DNA of 27,200 bases from CAZKUN01 sp964555935. GTDB taxonomy: Bacteria; Armatimonadota; Zipacnadia; Zipacnadales; VGFC01. Below the pieces are notes generated by a model. It worked only from the letters and a program-made list of their open reading frames with translations. It was not told the origin of the DNA and made no database searches. Where the stretch lies: contig CAZKUN010000114.1 of the NCBI GenBank assembly GCA_964555935.1, positions 1 through 27,200 on the forward strand, read 5' to 3'. A program made the translations under genes and the position numbers. Shown here piece by piece: positions 7,624 to 15,530 of the stretch (position 1 is its first letter; each line of letters begins with the position of its first letter).

Positions 7624-10600
7624 GACTGTGAAGAGTTCAAACGCTACGAAGTCCTTGTCCGACGAGTTAGGTCCGACGGTCGCGCTGAGGGATGTCGGCT
7701 CGAACGTGAAGCCCGCTCGCTCCACGGTGATCTGATACGTGCCTGCGAGCAGGCCGGCAATAGAGTAGCCGCCGCCAATGTCAGTCGTAGCGTTAGCCAC
7801 CTCGCCGCCGCCGGAGGACGCGATCACCTTAGCACCGGACAGACGCCCACCTTCAGACGTGCTGACCGTGCCCGACACCGTGAACGTCTCGGGAGCGATC
7901 GTGAAGTCGACGCCCGTAGCCGAGCCCGCGCCAGGCACAGGTAGCATGACCGCCGCCTGCGCCGGGTTGAACACGAAACCAGCCGACTGCGGCCGTACCA
8001 GGTAGTTCCCAGCTGGCGAGTCCTCGATGACGTAGTCGCCATTGGCGTCTGTCATCACGTCCGTGATGCCGTTGCTCACGCGAACATTTGCCGTTCCGTT
8101 ACCGGTAGCAGCATCAGTAACGCGGCCTGCGGTGTCATACGCAGGAACCGTAAGGAAGTCAACCGCCAGGACGTGTGCATCAGCAATCGTGACGTTCTTT
8201 GCCGGCGGCAGGAATGCTTTCCCGCGAAGCTGCGGGCGGACCTCAAAGCTGCCGTTAGTGAGGCCGGTGACCGTGTATTGGCCCGTGGCGTCAGAGACAC
8301 CCGACAGTACGCCGACGAAGACCCTCACGCCGGCAAGGCCGACGAGCGTACCTGTACCCGTGCCATCATCTGTCAGGATCGTTCCTGATACCTTGTACGT
8401 CGGCGGGGGCGTGACTGTGAAGCGGTAGGTCTTGGTCACCGAGCGAGCCAGCGGAACCGCCCGGTCGGCGATGGTAATCGTCACGGTCACGATGTCCAAC
8501 TCGTTGAACGGATCCTTCGGAGTCCAACTGAACTTGAATCCGTTCGTGATCGGCGCCGGGGTACTGAAGTTTCCGTCCGGGAAGATATCCCGGCCCCCGA
8601 CCTCGATCTTCCAGTCGCGGGTCGAGAGATCAACGCCAGCGCCCGAGTCCGTTGCCTCGAACTCAACAGGCGTATCCACCGGCACGTCCCGATCATTCGG
8701 CGCCGGACTGAAGTTTGCTAGGACGGGCGGCGACGCGTCGCTTGACTGAACGGGACCAGCCTCGTTCGAGTTCGCTGACTCATTCTCGCCATCCCACGCG
8801 CGGACCACGTAGAAGTTGTCCACGCCGTCGACGGGCGTGTTGTCGTTGTAGGTCGTAGTGCCCGACGGCAGTGTGGCCAGCGCAGTGGTGTACTGACCGG
8901 ACAGGAGGGACCAATAGAGCCGGTATTCCGTTACGTCGTTCGCGCCGGCGTTTGGGTCGTCTGCCGACTTCGTCCAGGAAGCGTCGAGCTGGTTGCCGAG
9001 CCCCGGATCGGTAATCGCGAGGTTTGTCGGAGCATCCGGAGCCACGTTGTCGGTAGCATTCACGGGTCCAGCGACGTTACTCGCGATAGACTCGTTCGTG
9101 CCATCCCAGGCGCGAACGTCATACCAAAGGTCCGTCACCTTAGGCGCCGTATCGTGGGTGAAGCTATATGCGCCGGCGCCAGTTGCAGGTATGGTCGTTG
9201 CCAGCGTCGGGTTGGTTAGCCCGGTCGATGTCCCAGGCGCTGTATCGTAGTAGAGGCGGTACTCGGTGACGTCGTTCGCGCCACCTCCATCATCGTTACT
9301 CGGGTTGAAGCTGCCCTGAGTGGCGCCGCCCTGATCGTTGGGCACGTCGGCAACCACGAGCGACTTGGGCTCACCCGGGGGCTGATCAACGCGCGGCCCC
9401 GCGAACTTGTTGGGGGTAGCGGTCAACTCGGGCTGACGCGCCGAGTCCAGGCCATCAGACGCGCGGAAGTAGTAGCTGTGAGCCGTACCAGCCACCAAAC
9501 CAGTGACCTGGTGCTGGAACGTAGCGCCGTCCGTGTAGTCGCCGTCGGACGGATCAACCTTCGTCATATCGTTGGCGACGCCATCGATATACACCCTCAC
9601 CCACTCCGGCGGGTTGCCCTGAACACCGGCAAACACGTCGGCGTCCTCGTAGATGATGGTGTAAGTGTAGGTGTCCTGCTCCGTACCAGAGTCTGGATCC
9701 AAGCCCGGCGACGCGGCCGCCGGAGGCGCATCGGTCGTCTCGAACACGAGCATCGGAGGCGTGTTCTGGGCGACGAGCGGTCCATCGACGGAGCCGAGAT
9801 CCACATCTGTCGTGTACGGAGACACCGGGGTCGGTCCGCTGAAGAGTTGCGGGTCGGCCGGTAGGGCTGCAGGAGGCAGCGGCGGGAAATTGAGTTCGCC
9901 GTCACGCGTCTGTCCGCGGAAAATGTGCGTGCCCGCCGCCAACCTGATCCCGGTGGTCTCGAACACGGAGCCGTCTGAATAAACGGTATCATTGGGATCC
10001 GACTGCGTCATGTCAAGCACGATGTCAGGTGCTGATGAGGTGCCGTCGATCCCGGCACGGATGACAGACGGCGGGTCGTTCTCCTGGTCCGTGTACGTAA
10101 AGACGAGCTTGAACAGCGTCGCGGTCGTGCCATCAGCACCTGCCCCAGGCGCATCCGGATTGAACCGGAAGTTGCTGAGCGTAGGAGCGGTATTGCGTAG
10201 CACCTCGGGACCCTCGAACTCCGACGTCATCGGGAAACGAACTCTCTCGCCTTCAACGGAGACATTGCTGTCGTTCGGATAGGCCCAGTCCGCCCAGTCA
10301 TCGCGGAACTCGAAGTAGTAACGATGGAGGCCTGGTCCGAGGGTGAGTAGGTTGGCTGTATTGAACGTATAGACGATGCCATCGTTCGCCCGAGCGTCGG
10401 CGGGGTTCTGGCGCGACATCGTGCCTTGGAACCACTGCAGCAACTCGAAGCGGTCGCCCGGTCCTATCGGATCCGCGCCAAGCCCCAGGGCTGTTCCGAG
10501 GGGAGTCGCGGTGATCGAGGTTGCGGTATTGGCCGTAATCTGGTAGGTCAGGCCGATCGCGGACCCACTGGCCGCGTCTTCAATGCGCAGCAGGTACGGC

Positions 10601-13188
10601 CGCACGGCGTCCACGAGCTCGCTGACACCGTACCCCGTGCCGGTCTGTGTCGTGTAGGTGAGGCTGCCGGCTGTAACGCCGGAAACGTTATTGTCACCCT
10701 CGGGGTCGCCGAAGAGGTCAACGTAGATCGACGCATCGAACGGCTCGTCTCCCAGGGCATTCGTGTTGAGGACCTCACCGTCAGTGTCGGTATAGGTGAC
10801 ACTGAACATGAAGTCGCTGCCTTCGCGATCGGAGCCGGGCGTGACAGAGCTGTTGGTCAGGACCGGCGGGGTGTTGACTCTGAACGCATACCAGTCATTG
10901 GCGCCAGTCGGGTCCATCGCCACGCCGAAGTCCGCTTGCGGATTCGCGAGGGGGAGCAACGGGTCGACATCCTGGAAGGTATCATTGGTCTCGAACTCCG
11001 TCCACGTCGGCGGGCGGTTCGGGAAGATCGTGCTGCGCGCCCCATCGCTCGCGACGAAGTAGTAGTTGTAGTCGCCAGGTCCCCCGCCGCCCGGAAGCTG
11101 GTCGGCCGTGATCTGGAACTGGAAGACAGCGCCGTCCGTGTAGTCCGTATCGCCAGGCACGAGCTGATTCATCGTGAATCCGCGCCACGTGGTCGGCGAT
11201 GTGCCGTTGTCGTTGCGGCGGACCATTACGCGAATGAAGTCTGGCGACCGGTTCGGCATACGCCAGTAGTTGGTGAGGAAAGTGAAGGTCGTCGACTCGG
11301 TCCACTTACCGCCCCGTAGCGCAACCGCGCTCGGATCGGCAGGGCTCTCCGGCCAGATGTTAGCAAAGTTCGGTCGGATGGTGTCGTCGTTGATGTAATG
11401 CGTCGGCTGCCCAGGCCGACCCGCAATGAATGGGTTCGACCCATCAGGTCCGCCATCGGCGCTGACGCCCTCAAACGGGCTGATGATCGGGAAGCTGCCG
11501 TAAGTCTTCGCAGTGAAATCAAACAGCTCGTGCGTGATGACAGGTACGAGCCTCGGCTCTCCACCGACCGGGGTGAACGGCGCAACGCCTCCCTCGGGGA
11601 ACTGCACTCCGGTGTGGTAGGGCGGAGGAGTTGCTTGGGGACGGACCGCTGGGTTGAAATATGGGAACCCGCTCAGCACGGGGTTCACGTTCGGATACTG
11701 GGTGGCGTCCTGGGCGTCATACGCATAGCCAAAAGGCCGAACTTCTCTCGTGTACGACGGGGCGCGCCGTTCCCATGACCGGTGAGCCGAGGGCGAGGAC
11801 GGTGGCTCTGGCATCGGATTCCAGTATTCGACGCGCGTCTGGTTTCCGGGCCAGCCGATCTGGACGTGAGCTACGCCACGCGGCGGGAAGAAGTCATCAG
11901 TCGCGGCGAATTCGTACGTGTGCGGACCGGGCGGAAGCGAGACGTACCCATTGCTCGCCGGCGTCCCACGGACGCCTCTCGCGCGCAGGTCCTGGTCGTC
12001 CGGGCCCGGCGGGTCATACCGCAACTGGAACATGTTGTCCAGGAAATTCATGTAATCGGTCGGCTGGATCACATACTTGTAGATCGCGCCACCGAAATCC
12101 CTGAAAGTGTTGTCGTTCAGGTCCTCGCGGAGCATGAAGTGAGGGCGCTGGATGTTGCCATCGATGATGAGGACAACCTCAGCCTGCACTCGCTTCTCAT
12201 ATTCGGGATACGTAGCATCTCCCGCGCCCTTCGTGCGCTGAAGGCCGACATAGTCGCCTGAGTGGTCCATCCACGCATCATCAGACCAATCGATCGTCCA
12301 ACCGTAGTTGCCGCTGGACAGACCGTTAAAGGAAAAACTGTCAGTGTAGCCGGCGTCGAGAACCCCATCGGGCGCGCGTTTGGGGAGTCTGTCGAAGTTG
12401 ACGATCCGCGTGCGTCCGTCGCCCGGAGTGGTCCCGGCGGCCCAGCCCCATCTCGGCGGGAGATCGTTCGTGCTGGGCGTTCGGCCATTGGCGTACTGAA
12501 CGCGGAACGTGTAAGTTGAGTCACCGGAGCCGTTGTCGTTATCCAACTGCAGCGAGTTGGGCGCCACCTCAAGCGGATCGACACCGGCAGCGGGGCTAGC
12601 GAACCACTCCAGGACGTCTTCGTCGTCATCGTGGGCCGAGTACGTCCCGGCGCCATGGCTGTTGCCAGCCCAGCCACTGATAAGGCCTCCATTGGAGTCT
12701 CTGATCCAGACGTTGAAGCGGAACGATATGCCGCTGCCCTGGAAGAAGTTACCCATGCACCAGTCTTGATGCGGCAGTGGCGGGAACAGGGGATGATTGA
12801 AGAGGAACCCTCGGCCGGTGAACGGGCCGATGGTGTAGACGGCCGTGGTGCCCCCAAGGCTGGCTACAGCGACGCCATCGAGGTCATCGAAGGGCCGCGG
12901 CTGTTGGCCGGTTGATAGGTCAATGAGCCAGTTGCTGGGGTTGAGAGGCCCTCCCGTCGCCCCGCCGCTCAGGCGAAGGCCGACGAGACTGTTGTTCGCG
13001 CCACGGTCGATGACGATCCCAAACCAGCGCTGGGAGTTCGCCGAACTGTGAATTGGGAAGACGCCGCCTTGAAACGCGTTGCTGGCGCTTTGACCGAACA
13101 CGGGCGTCGCTACAAGAGGCAGGAGAGCGAACAGCGGAATGAGAGACCTCACAGCGAGGCGGCGCAGTGTGCTTTGCGGTTGGGCCAC
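6355..13188 (-). CDS. Giant secreted multidomain protein (2277 aa) with Ig-like/FN3-like, carboxypeptidase-regulatory-like and FlgD-like domains
   Basis: The reading frame is open from 13356, but the start chosen is GTG at 13188. GGAGG sits 9 bases upstream, and the protein then opens with a clean signal peptide (LRRLAVRSLIPLFALLPLVA, cleavage near VFGQ). An N-terminal region of about 650 residues has no family I recognise. It is rich in Trp, Tyr and Asn, and includes an HDDDED acidic patch. About residues 670-1260 hold repeated Ig-like units marked by D.DYTDG..F and YYF.A.DG. FN3-like domains follow at about 1268 and 1384, a Big_5-like domain at about 1487, carboxypeptidase-regulatory-like domains at about 1596, 1681 and 1766, and the module shared with the 1308-aa neighbour from 1856 to the end, finishing in FlgD-like Ig sequence. 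No catalytic motif was seen. Probably a surface or extracellular protein, possibly for carbohydrate or surface contact (inference). Confidence 0.85.
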   Translation of the reverse strand: MAQPQSTLRRLAVRSLIPLFALLPLVATPVFGQSASNAFQGGVFPIHSSANSQRWFGIVIDRGANNSLVGLRLSGGATGGPLNPSNWLIDLSTGQQPRPFDDLDGVAVASLGGTTAVYTIGPFTGRGFLFNHPLFPPLPHQDWCMGNFFQGSGISFRFNVWIRDSNGGLISGWAGNSHGAGTYSAHDDDEDVLEWFASPAAGVDPLEVAPNSLQLDNDNGSGDSTYTFRVQYANGRTPSTNDLPPRWGWAAGTTPGDGRTRIVNFDRLPKRAPDGVLDAGYTDSFSFNGLSSGNYGWTIDWSDDAWMDHSGDYVGLQRTKGAGDATYPEYEKRVQAEVVLIIDGNIQRPHFMLREDLNDNTFRDFGGAIYKYVIQPTDYMNFLDNMFQLRYDPPGPDDQDLRARGVRGTPASNGYVSLPPGPHTYEFAATDDFFPPRGVAHVQIGWPGNQTRVEYWNPMPEPPSSPSAHRSWERRAPSYTREVRPFGYAYDAQDATQYPNVNPVLSGFPYFNPAVRPQATPPPYHTGVQFPEGGVAPFTPVGGEPRLVPVITHELFDFTAKTYGSFPIISPFEGVSADGGPDGSNPFIAGRPGQPTHYINDDTIRPNFANIWPESPADPSAVALRGGKWTESTTFTFLTNYWRMPNRSPDFIRVMVRRNDNGTSPTTWRGFTMNQLVPGDTDYTDGAVFQFQITADQLPGGGGPGDYNYYFVASDGARSTIFPNRPPTWTEFETNDTFQDVDPLLPLANPQADFGVAMDPTGANDWYAFRVNTPPVLTNSSVTPGSDREGSDFMFSVTYTDTDGEVLNTNALGDEPFDASIYVDLFGDPEGDNNVSGVTAGSLTYTTQTGTGYGVSELVDAVRPYLLRIEDAASGSAIGLTYQITANTATSITATPLGTALGLGADPIGPGDRFELLQWFQGTMSRQNPADARANDGIVYTFNTANLLTLGPGLHRYYFEFRDDWADWAYPNDSNVSVEGERVRFPMTSEFEGPEVLRNTAPTLSNFRFNPDAPGAGADGTTATLFKLVFTYTDQENDPPSVIRAGIDGTSSAPDIVLDMTQSDPNDTVYSDGSVFETTGIRLAAGTHIFRGQTRDGELNFPPLPPAALPADPQLFSGPTPVSPYTTDVDLGSVDGPLVAQNTPPMLVFETTDAPPAAASPGLDPDSGTEQDTYTYTIIYEDADVFAGVQGNPPEWVRVYIDGVANDMTKVDPSDGDYTDGATFQHQVTGLVAGTAHSYYFRASDGLDSARQPELTATPNKFAGPRVDQPPGEPKSLVVADVPNDQGGATQGSFNPSNDDGGGANDVTEYRLYYDTAPGTSTGLTNPTLATTIPATGAGAYSFTHDTAPKVTDLWYDVRAWDGTNESIASNVAGPVNATDNVAPDAPTNLAITDPGLGNQLDASWTKSADDPNAGANDVTEYRLYWSLLSGQYTTALATLPSGTTTYNDNTPVDGVDNFYVVRAWDGENESANSNEAGPVQSSDASPPVLANFSPAPNDRDVPVDTPVEFEATDSGAGVDLSTRDWKIEVGGRDIFPDGNFSTPAPITNGFKFSWTPKDPFNELDIVTVTITIADRAVPLARSVTKTYRFTVTPPPTYKVSGTILTDDGTGTGTLVGLAGVRVFVGVLSGVSDATGQYTVTGLTNGSFEVRPQLRGKAFLPPAKNVTIADAHVLAVDFLTVPAYDTAGRVTDAATGNGTANVRVSNGITDVMTDANGDYVIEDSPAGNYLVRPQSAGFVFNPAQAAVMLPVPGAGSATGVDFTIAPETFTVSGTVSTSEGGRLSGAKVIASSGGGEVANATTDIGGGYSIAGLLAGTYQITVERAGFTFEPTSLSATVGPNSSDKDFVAFELFTVTYPAGISFAAVPVNPASDDAIVGFGTDRFARWDPDSAAADKYAFAALDPTNPVLDLGPGRGFFVAYTVPTLVNIPGRLVRRTDQFQMNLRDGFNMQGNPYPADLPWSNIAISATGPVADFGFVLLPGATTYELVSDVPGLGGRSSIPEGAGVWMNSDTATSVTINGPGVASVASAAPAATVDARNWIVPVTAYSPSAADISSRAGVMEATADRPAGIRVLNPPWVQGTVDVYFTADDGTRLGCDVRAQAAATTAWPFAVWTDLQNTPVTVSLPDLTQVPAGSRVTLVDVASGKRHYARTMAGLTYNSREGGERKFVLEISPETGGQLAISAASAQQTGVGVEITYALSARATVAATVRNVAGREVATITTGSDVEAGRNSVVWNLQSASGTKVPGGRYIIELNAVTDDGQRASAIQSVSVTR

Positions 13189-13197
13189 TAGTGAATT

Positions 13198-13202
13198 CCT
13201 CC
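13198..13202 (-). promoter_or_regulatory. Shine-Dalgarno site that fixes the GTG start of the giant protein
   Basis: GGAGG on the minus strand, 9 bases before the GTG at 13188. The upstream in-frame ATG at 13356 lies only a few bases past the expected transcription start and encodes a sequence unlike a signal peptide, so it is not the start. Confidence 0.8.
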
Positions 13203-13364
13203 CCGTCAAGTGCCAGACTGGCCGGACGCAATGAAAGCCCGCCCCGGCCGGCGGACGGGCGCGCCCCAGCCAAAGATAAGAGCCAGCCCGTGCAGGCTGG
13301 TGTTCGCCTTCCCTGTCAAAGCCACCTTCAGTGGCTCGTGGAGCGAACGTCGTCACCGACGAAT
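13203..13364 (-). promoter_or_regulatory. Structured 5' leader RNA of the giant exoprotein gene, possible cis-regulator
   Basis: Between the promoter and the Shine-Dalgarno site the minus-strand RNA can form an outer stem GUUCGC/GCGAAC (13343-13348 with 13302-13307). This encloses a 6-bp hairpin AGCCAC/GUGGCU (13331-13336 with 13320-13325, loop UGAAG). A 6-bp hairpin CCAGCC/GGCUGG (13295-13300 with 13283-13288) follows, then an 8-bp GC hairpin (13253-13260 with 13237-13244, one G-U pair) followed by UUUCAUU. The last resembles a weak intrinsic terminator, so attenuation is possible. It does not match the riboswitch cores I know (c-di-GMP, cobalamin, TPP, SAM, glycine, FMN). Structure is by eye, not folded. 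Confidence 0.45.
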
Positions 13365-13371
13365 AACTCGT

Positions 13372-13400
13372 ATTTTACAGTAACGTATACCAAAAGTCAA
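13372..13400 (-). promoter_or_regulatory. Sigma70-type promoter of the giant exoprotein gene
   Basis: On the minus strand TTGACT (13395-13400), a 17-base spacer and TAAAAT (13372-13377), close to consensus at both hexamers and lying in a locally AT-rich patch of an otherwise GC-rich window. Transcription should begin near 13364 and leave a leader of about 175 bases. Confidence 0.75.
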
Positions 13401-13630
13401 CCGATCATGGGGCCTGTTCGAGCCGACTTGAGCGCCCGAGATAACCGCCGCATGGCCGAGACTTAAGGGCCTGATTCCCGATGTGATAGCGGGAGGCCTT
13501 GGTGGCCGACCCAAACGGCAATGTGACATTGCTCACGGAGGAGCCCCGGCCATGCCCCAAACGGCTGCGTCCCTAAGCCGAAGCCCGCTCTGAGCCTCGC
13601 TGCCGGCGACCCCATTCTGCCCCGGCGGCC
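13401..13630. other. Non-coding stretch between the giant-gene promoter and the small membrane protein gene
   Basis: Together with the leader this makes an interval of about 440 bases without a supported gene. Open frames here are shadows with no ribosome binding site or credible composition. The only structures noticed are a perfect 15-base inverted repeat at 13518-13532 and a short GGCC-TTGGT-GGCC hairpin near 13496-13508. No U-tailed terminator for the gat operon was found. Confidence 0.6.
13518..13532. promoter_or_regulatory. Perfect inverted repeat, possible operator
   Basis: GCAATG-TGA-CATTGC is a 6-bp perfect dyad with a 3-base centre, in non-coding DNA about 120 bases upstream of the giant-gene promoter and about 100 bases downstream of the small membrane protein gene. 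It could be a protein binding site or a weak hairpin. There is no U-run, so a terminator is unlikely. Confidence 0.3.
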
Positions 13631-13984
13631 TCACCGGCGGGCCGACCCTTTGTTGGCGGCGATCTGCCGTCCGACCGCAGCAAAAAAGCAGACCCAACAC
13701 ACGCACGCGACTCCGGCGACGACGAAGCAGGAATAGGCATCCACATCCCACTCGCGGCGAGTGCCAACGGCGTGTCCGAATTCCTCGATCGTACGTATCC
13801 AAATGGCCATCCCCGCCGCGAGCACGCTGAAGCCAGCCGCTGCCGCTAGCAGCAGTGCGAGCCATACGCGCCGCAGTCTCGTCGATCCGCCCGGGACGTG
13901 TCTCGTTGTGGCGCCGGCCGGCTGGCTGGCGCGAGTGGTGTTGGGGGATGTCTCAGGGGTGTCAGGCATCGCGGTAGTAACCAT
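13631..13984 (-). CDS. Small hypothetical membrane protein with two transmembrane helices
   Basis: A 117-aa protein of no family I recognise. The first 35 or so residues are Thr/Pro/Ser-rich and hydrophilic, then come a basic patch (TRLRRVW) and a first membrane helix (about 39-60). A short loop containing an acidic and an arginine pair follows, then a second helix (about 84-104) carrying four Cys in the pattern C.V..C.C..C, and a short basic tail. The start is ATG with GGAAGG 4 bases upstream. Competing frames over the same DNA give Arg-rich, unlikely proteins. It follows gatB by 58 bases on the same strand, so it may be read from the gat operon, but nothing links it to amidotransferase function. 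Confidence 0.6.
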   Translation of the reverse strand: MVTTAMPDTPETSPNTTRASQPAGATTRHVPGGSTRLRRVWLALLLAAAAGFSVLAAGMAIWIRTIEEFGHAVGTRREWDVDAYSCFVVAGVACVCWVCFFAAVGRQIAANKGSARR

Positions 13985-14042
13985 GTTACCTTCCGCTGTG
14001 TCGATTCAGGGCTGCGCGGATCGAGGCGTGGGCTGCCGGACG

Positions 14043-15473
14043 CTAAGAGAGCAACTTCTCGTCGATCAGGCGGTTGACCTGTTGAGGGTCGGCCTGGCCC
14101 TTCGTCAGCTTCATGACGCCGCCAACGAGCGCGCCCTTCGCCTTCTTCTTGCCCTCTCTGTAGTCCGCGACCGCCGCCGCGTTCTCAGCGATGACCTGGT
14201 CGATGATCGGGCCGAGTTCGTCCTCGCCGCCGACGACCTCAAGCCCGCCGGACTCGACAATCGTCGCCGCCGCTTGGCCGGTCTCGAACATCGTCTCGAA
14301 GACGTCCTTGGCGATCTTACCCGTTATCTTCCCCGCTTGCACGAGGCCGAGGAGTTCGGCGATGCCGGCGGGCGATACCGGTGACGCCTCAATTCCTAGG
14401 CCAGCCGAGTTCAGCATCCGACTCAGGTCGCCCATGACCCAATTGCTAGCCGCCTTCGCGTCATTGCACAGGCCGACGACCTCCTCGAAGTAGTCCGCCA
14501 TCGCCTTCGAGGCCGTCAGCACACCCGCATCGTATTCGGGCAGCCCGTAGTCGTTCATGAACCGCGCCCGGAGCGCGTCCGGAAGCTCCGGCAGCGACTG
14601 CCGGATCTTGTCAATGTCCCACTCAGCCGCCGGCACCATCGGCAGCAAGTCCGGATCCGGGAAGTACATGTAGTCCCCGGCCGACTCCTTGGTCCGCATC
14701 AGCTGCGTCTCTTGCTTCTCCTCGCTCCAACGTCGGGTCTCCTGGCGGATGGGCTCGCCATCCTCAACCGCGCGACGCTGCCGCCGGACCTCATACTTGA
14801 CAGCCTCGTAGACTCCTCTAATGGATGCGAGATTCTTGATCTCAACGCACTCCGTGCGCTCGCCGGTCTCATCATCGACGATGTTAACCGTCGGCTCGCA
14901 CCGCATCGCGCCTTCTTCCATGTTGCCGCTGGCCACACCGATATATCGGACGATCTCTCGCAGGCTCGTCAGATACGCTCGGACCTGCTCGGCCGAACTG
15001 AAGTCCGGTTCCGTCACGATCTCCATCAGGGGCGTTCCGGCCCGGTTGTACTCAACAAGACTGGTGCCGTCCGGCAGGTGGAAGTTCTTGCCGGTGTCTT
15101 CCTCAAGGTGCACGCGCCGGATGCGGATACGGTGCGTGTCGCCATCGACATCGACGTCGATGCGCCCGTCATACGTCAACGGCTCTTCGTACTGACTGAT
15201 CTGATAATTCTTCGGCAGGTCGGGATAGAAGTAATTCTTCCGGGCGAAACGGCATCGCTCAGCGACCTCGCAGCCGAGAGCCAGCCCCGTCCTGATGACC
15301 AACTCGACCGCCTTGCGATTCGCGACCGGCAACGTGCCGGGGACGCCTGAGCACACCGGACAGCACTGCGAGTTGGCCGTCTCGCCAAACCGCGTGGAAC
15401 AGCCACAGAACATCTTGCTGTCCGTCAGAAGCTGTGCATGAACTTCCAGTCCGATTTTCGGTCTCATTCCCAT
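14043..15473 (-). CDS. gatB: Aspartyl/glutamyl-tRNA amidotransferase subunit B
   Basis: A 476-aa protein of the usual length. GatB is the tRNA-binding and kinase-like subunit of GatCAB. It activates the side chain of misacylated Glu-tRNA(Gln) or Asp-tRNA(Asn) with ATP and accepts ammonia from GatA. Hallmarks seen are GLEVHAQL near the N-terminus, the zinc-site cysteines in FCGCSTRFG and QCCPVCSG, FYPDLPKNYQISQYEEP, and GNMEEGAMRCEPTVNI. A C-terminal helical YqeY-like tail (about 330-476) ends MKLTKGQADPQQVNRLIDEKL. The start is ATG at 15473, where GGGAG lies 8 bases upstream; the GTG five codons earlier has no such site. It is last of the three gat genes. Confidence 0.97.
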   Translation of the reverse strand: MGMRPKIGLEVHAQLLTDSKMFCGCSTRFGETANSQCCPVCSGVPGTLPVANRKAVELVIRTGLALGCEVAERCRFARKNYFYPDLPKNYQISQYEEPLTYDGRIDVDVDGDTHRIRIRRVHLEEDTGKNFHLPDGTSLVEYNRAGTPLMEIVTEPDFSSAEQVRAYLTSLREIVRYIGVASGNMEEGAMRCEPTVNIVDDETGERTECVEIKNLASIRGVYEAVKYEVRRQRRAVEDGEPIRQETRRWSEEKQETQLMRTKESAGDYMYFPDPDLLPMVPAAEWDIDKIRQSLPELPDALRARFMNDYGLPEYDAGVLTASKAMADYFEEVVGLCNDAKAASNWVMGDLSRMLNSAGLGIEASPVSPAGIAELLGLVQAGKITGKIAKDVFETMFETGQAAATIVESGGLEVVGGEDELGPIIDQVIAENAAAVADYREGKKKAKGALVGGVMKLTKGQADPQQVNRLIDEKLLS

Positions 15474-15481
15474 GAATCCGG

Positions 15482-15486
15482 CTCCC
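15482..15486 (-). promoter_or_regulatory. Shine-Dalgarno site that decides the gatB start
   Basis: GGGAG on the minus strand, 8 bases before the ATG at 15473. It overlaps the upstream GTG at 15488, which therefore cannot use it. Confidence 0.65.
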
Positions 15487-15492
15487 ACCGAT

Positions 15493-15514
15493 CAGCGGGC
15501 CCACGTCCCCGCTG
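15493..15514 (-). promoter_or_regulatory. Intercistronic hairpin between gatA and gatB
   Basis: A 7-bp stem CAGCGGG/CCCGCTG (15508-15514 with 15493-15499) with an 8-base loop, lying between the gatA stop and the gatB ribosome binding site. It might protect the downstream message or tune gatB translation. No U-run follows, so it is not a terminator. Confidence 0.4.
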
Positions 15515-15530
15515 TTGCATATGCGAGTGA

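Noticed and set aside
2337..13188. Classical type IX secretion substrates
   Set aside because: The FlgD-like ends and GNPYP segment are suggestive, but the exact C-terminal sorting pattern is not seen and the translation and promoter signals do not look like Bacteroidota.
13189..13356. N-terminal extension of the giant protein to an ATG at 13356
   Set aside because: It begins within a few bases of the expected transcription start, encodes an Arg/Gly-rich non-signal sequence, and a GTG with a GGAGG site at 13188 opens directly into a signal peptide.
13203..13364. Assignment of the leader to a known riboswitch class such as c-di-GMP-I, cobalamin or glycine
   Set aside because: The conserved core strings of these classes are not present; only generic stems are. 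Left as an unclassified structured leader.
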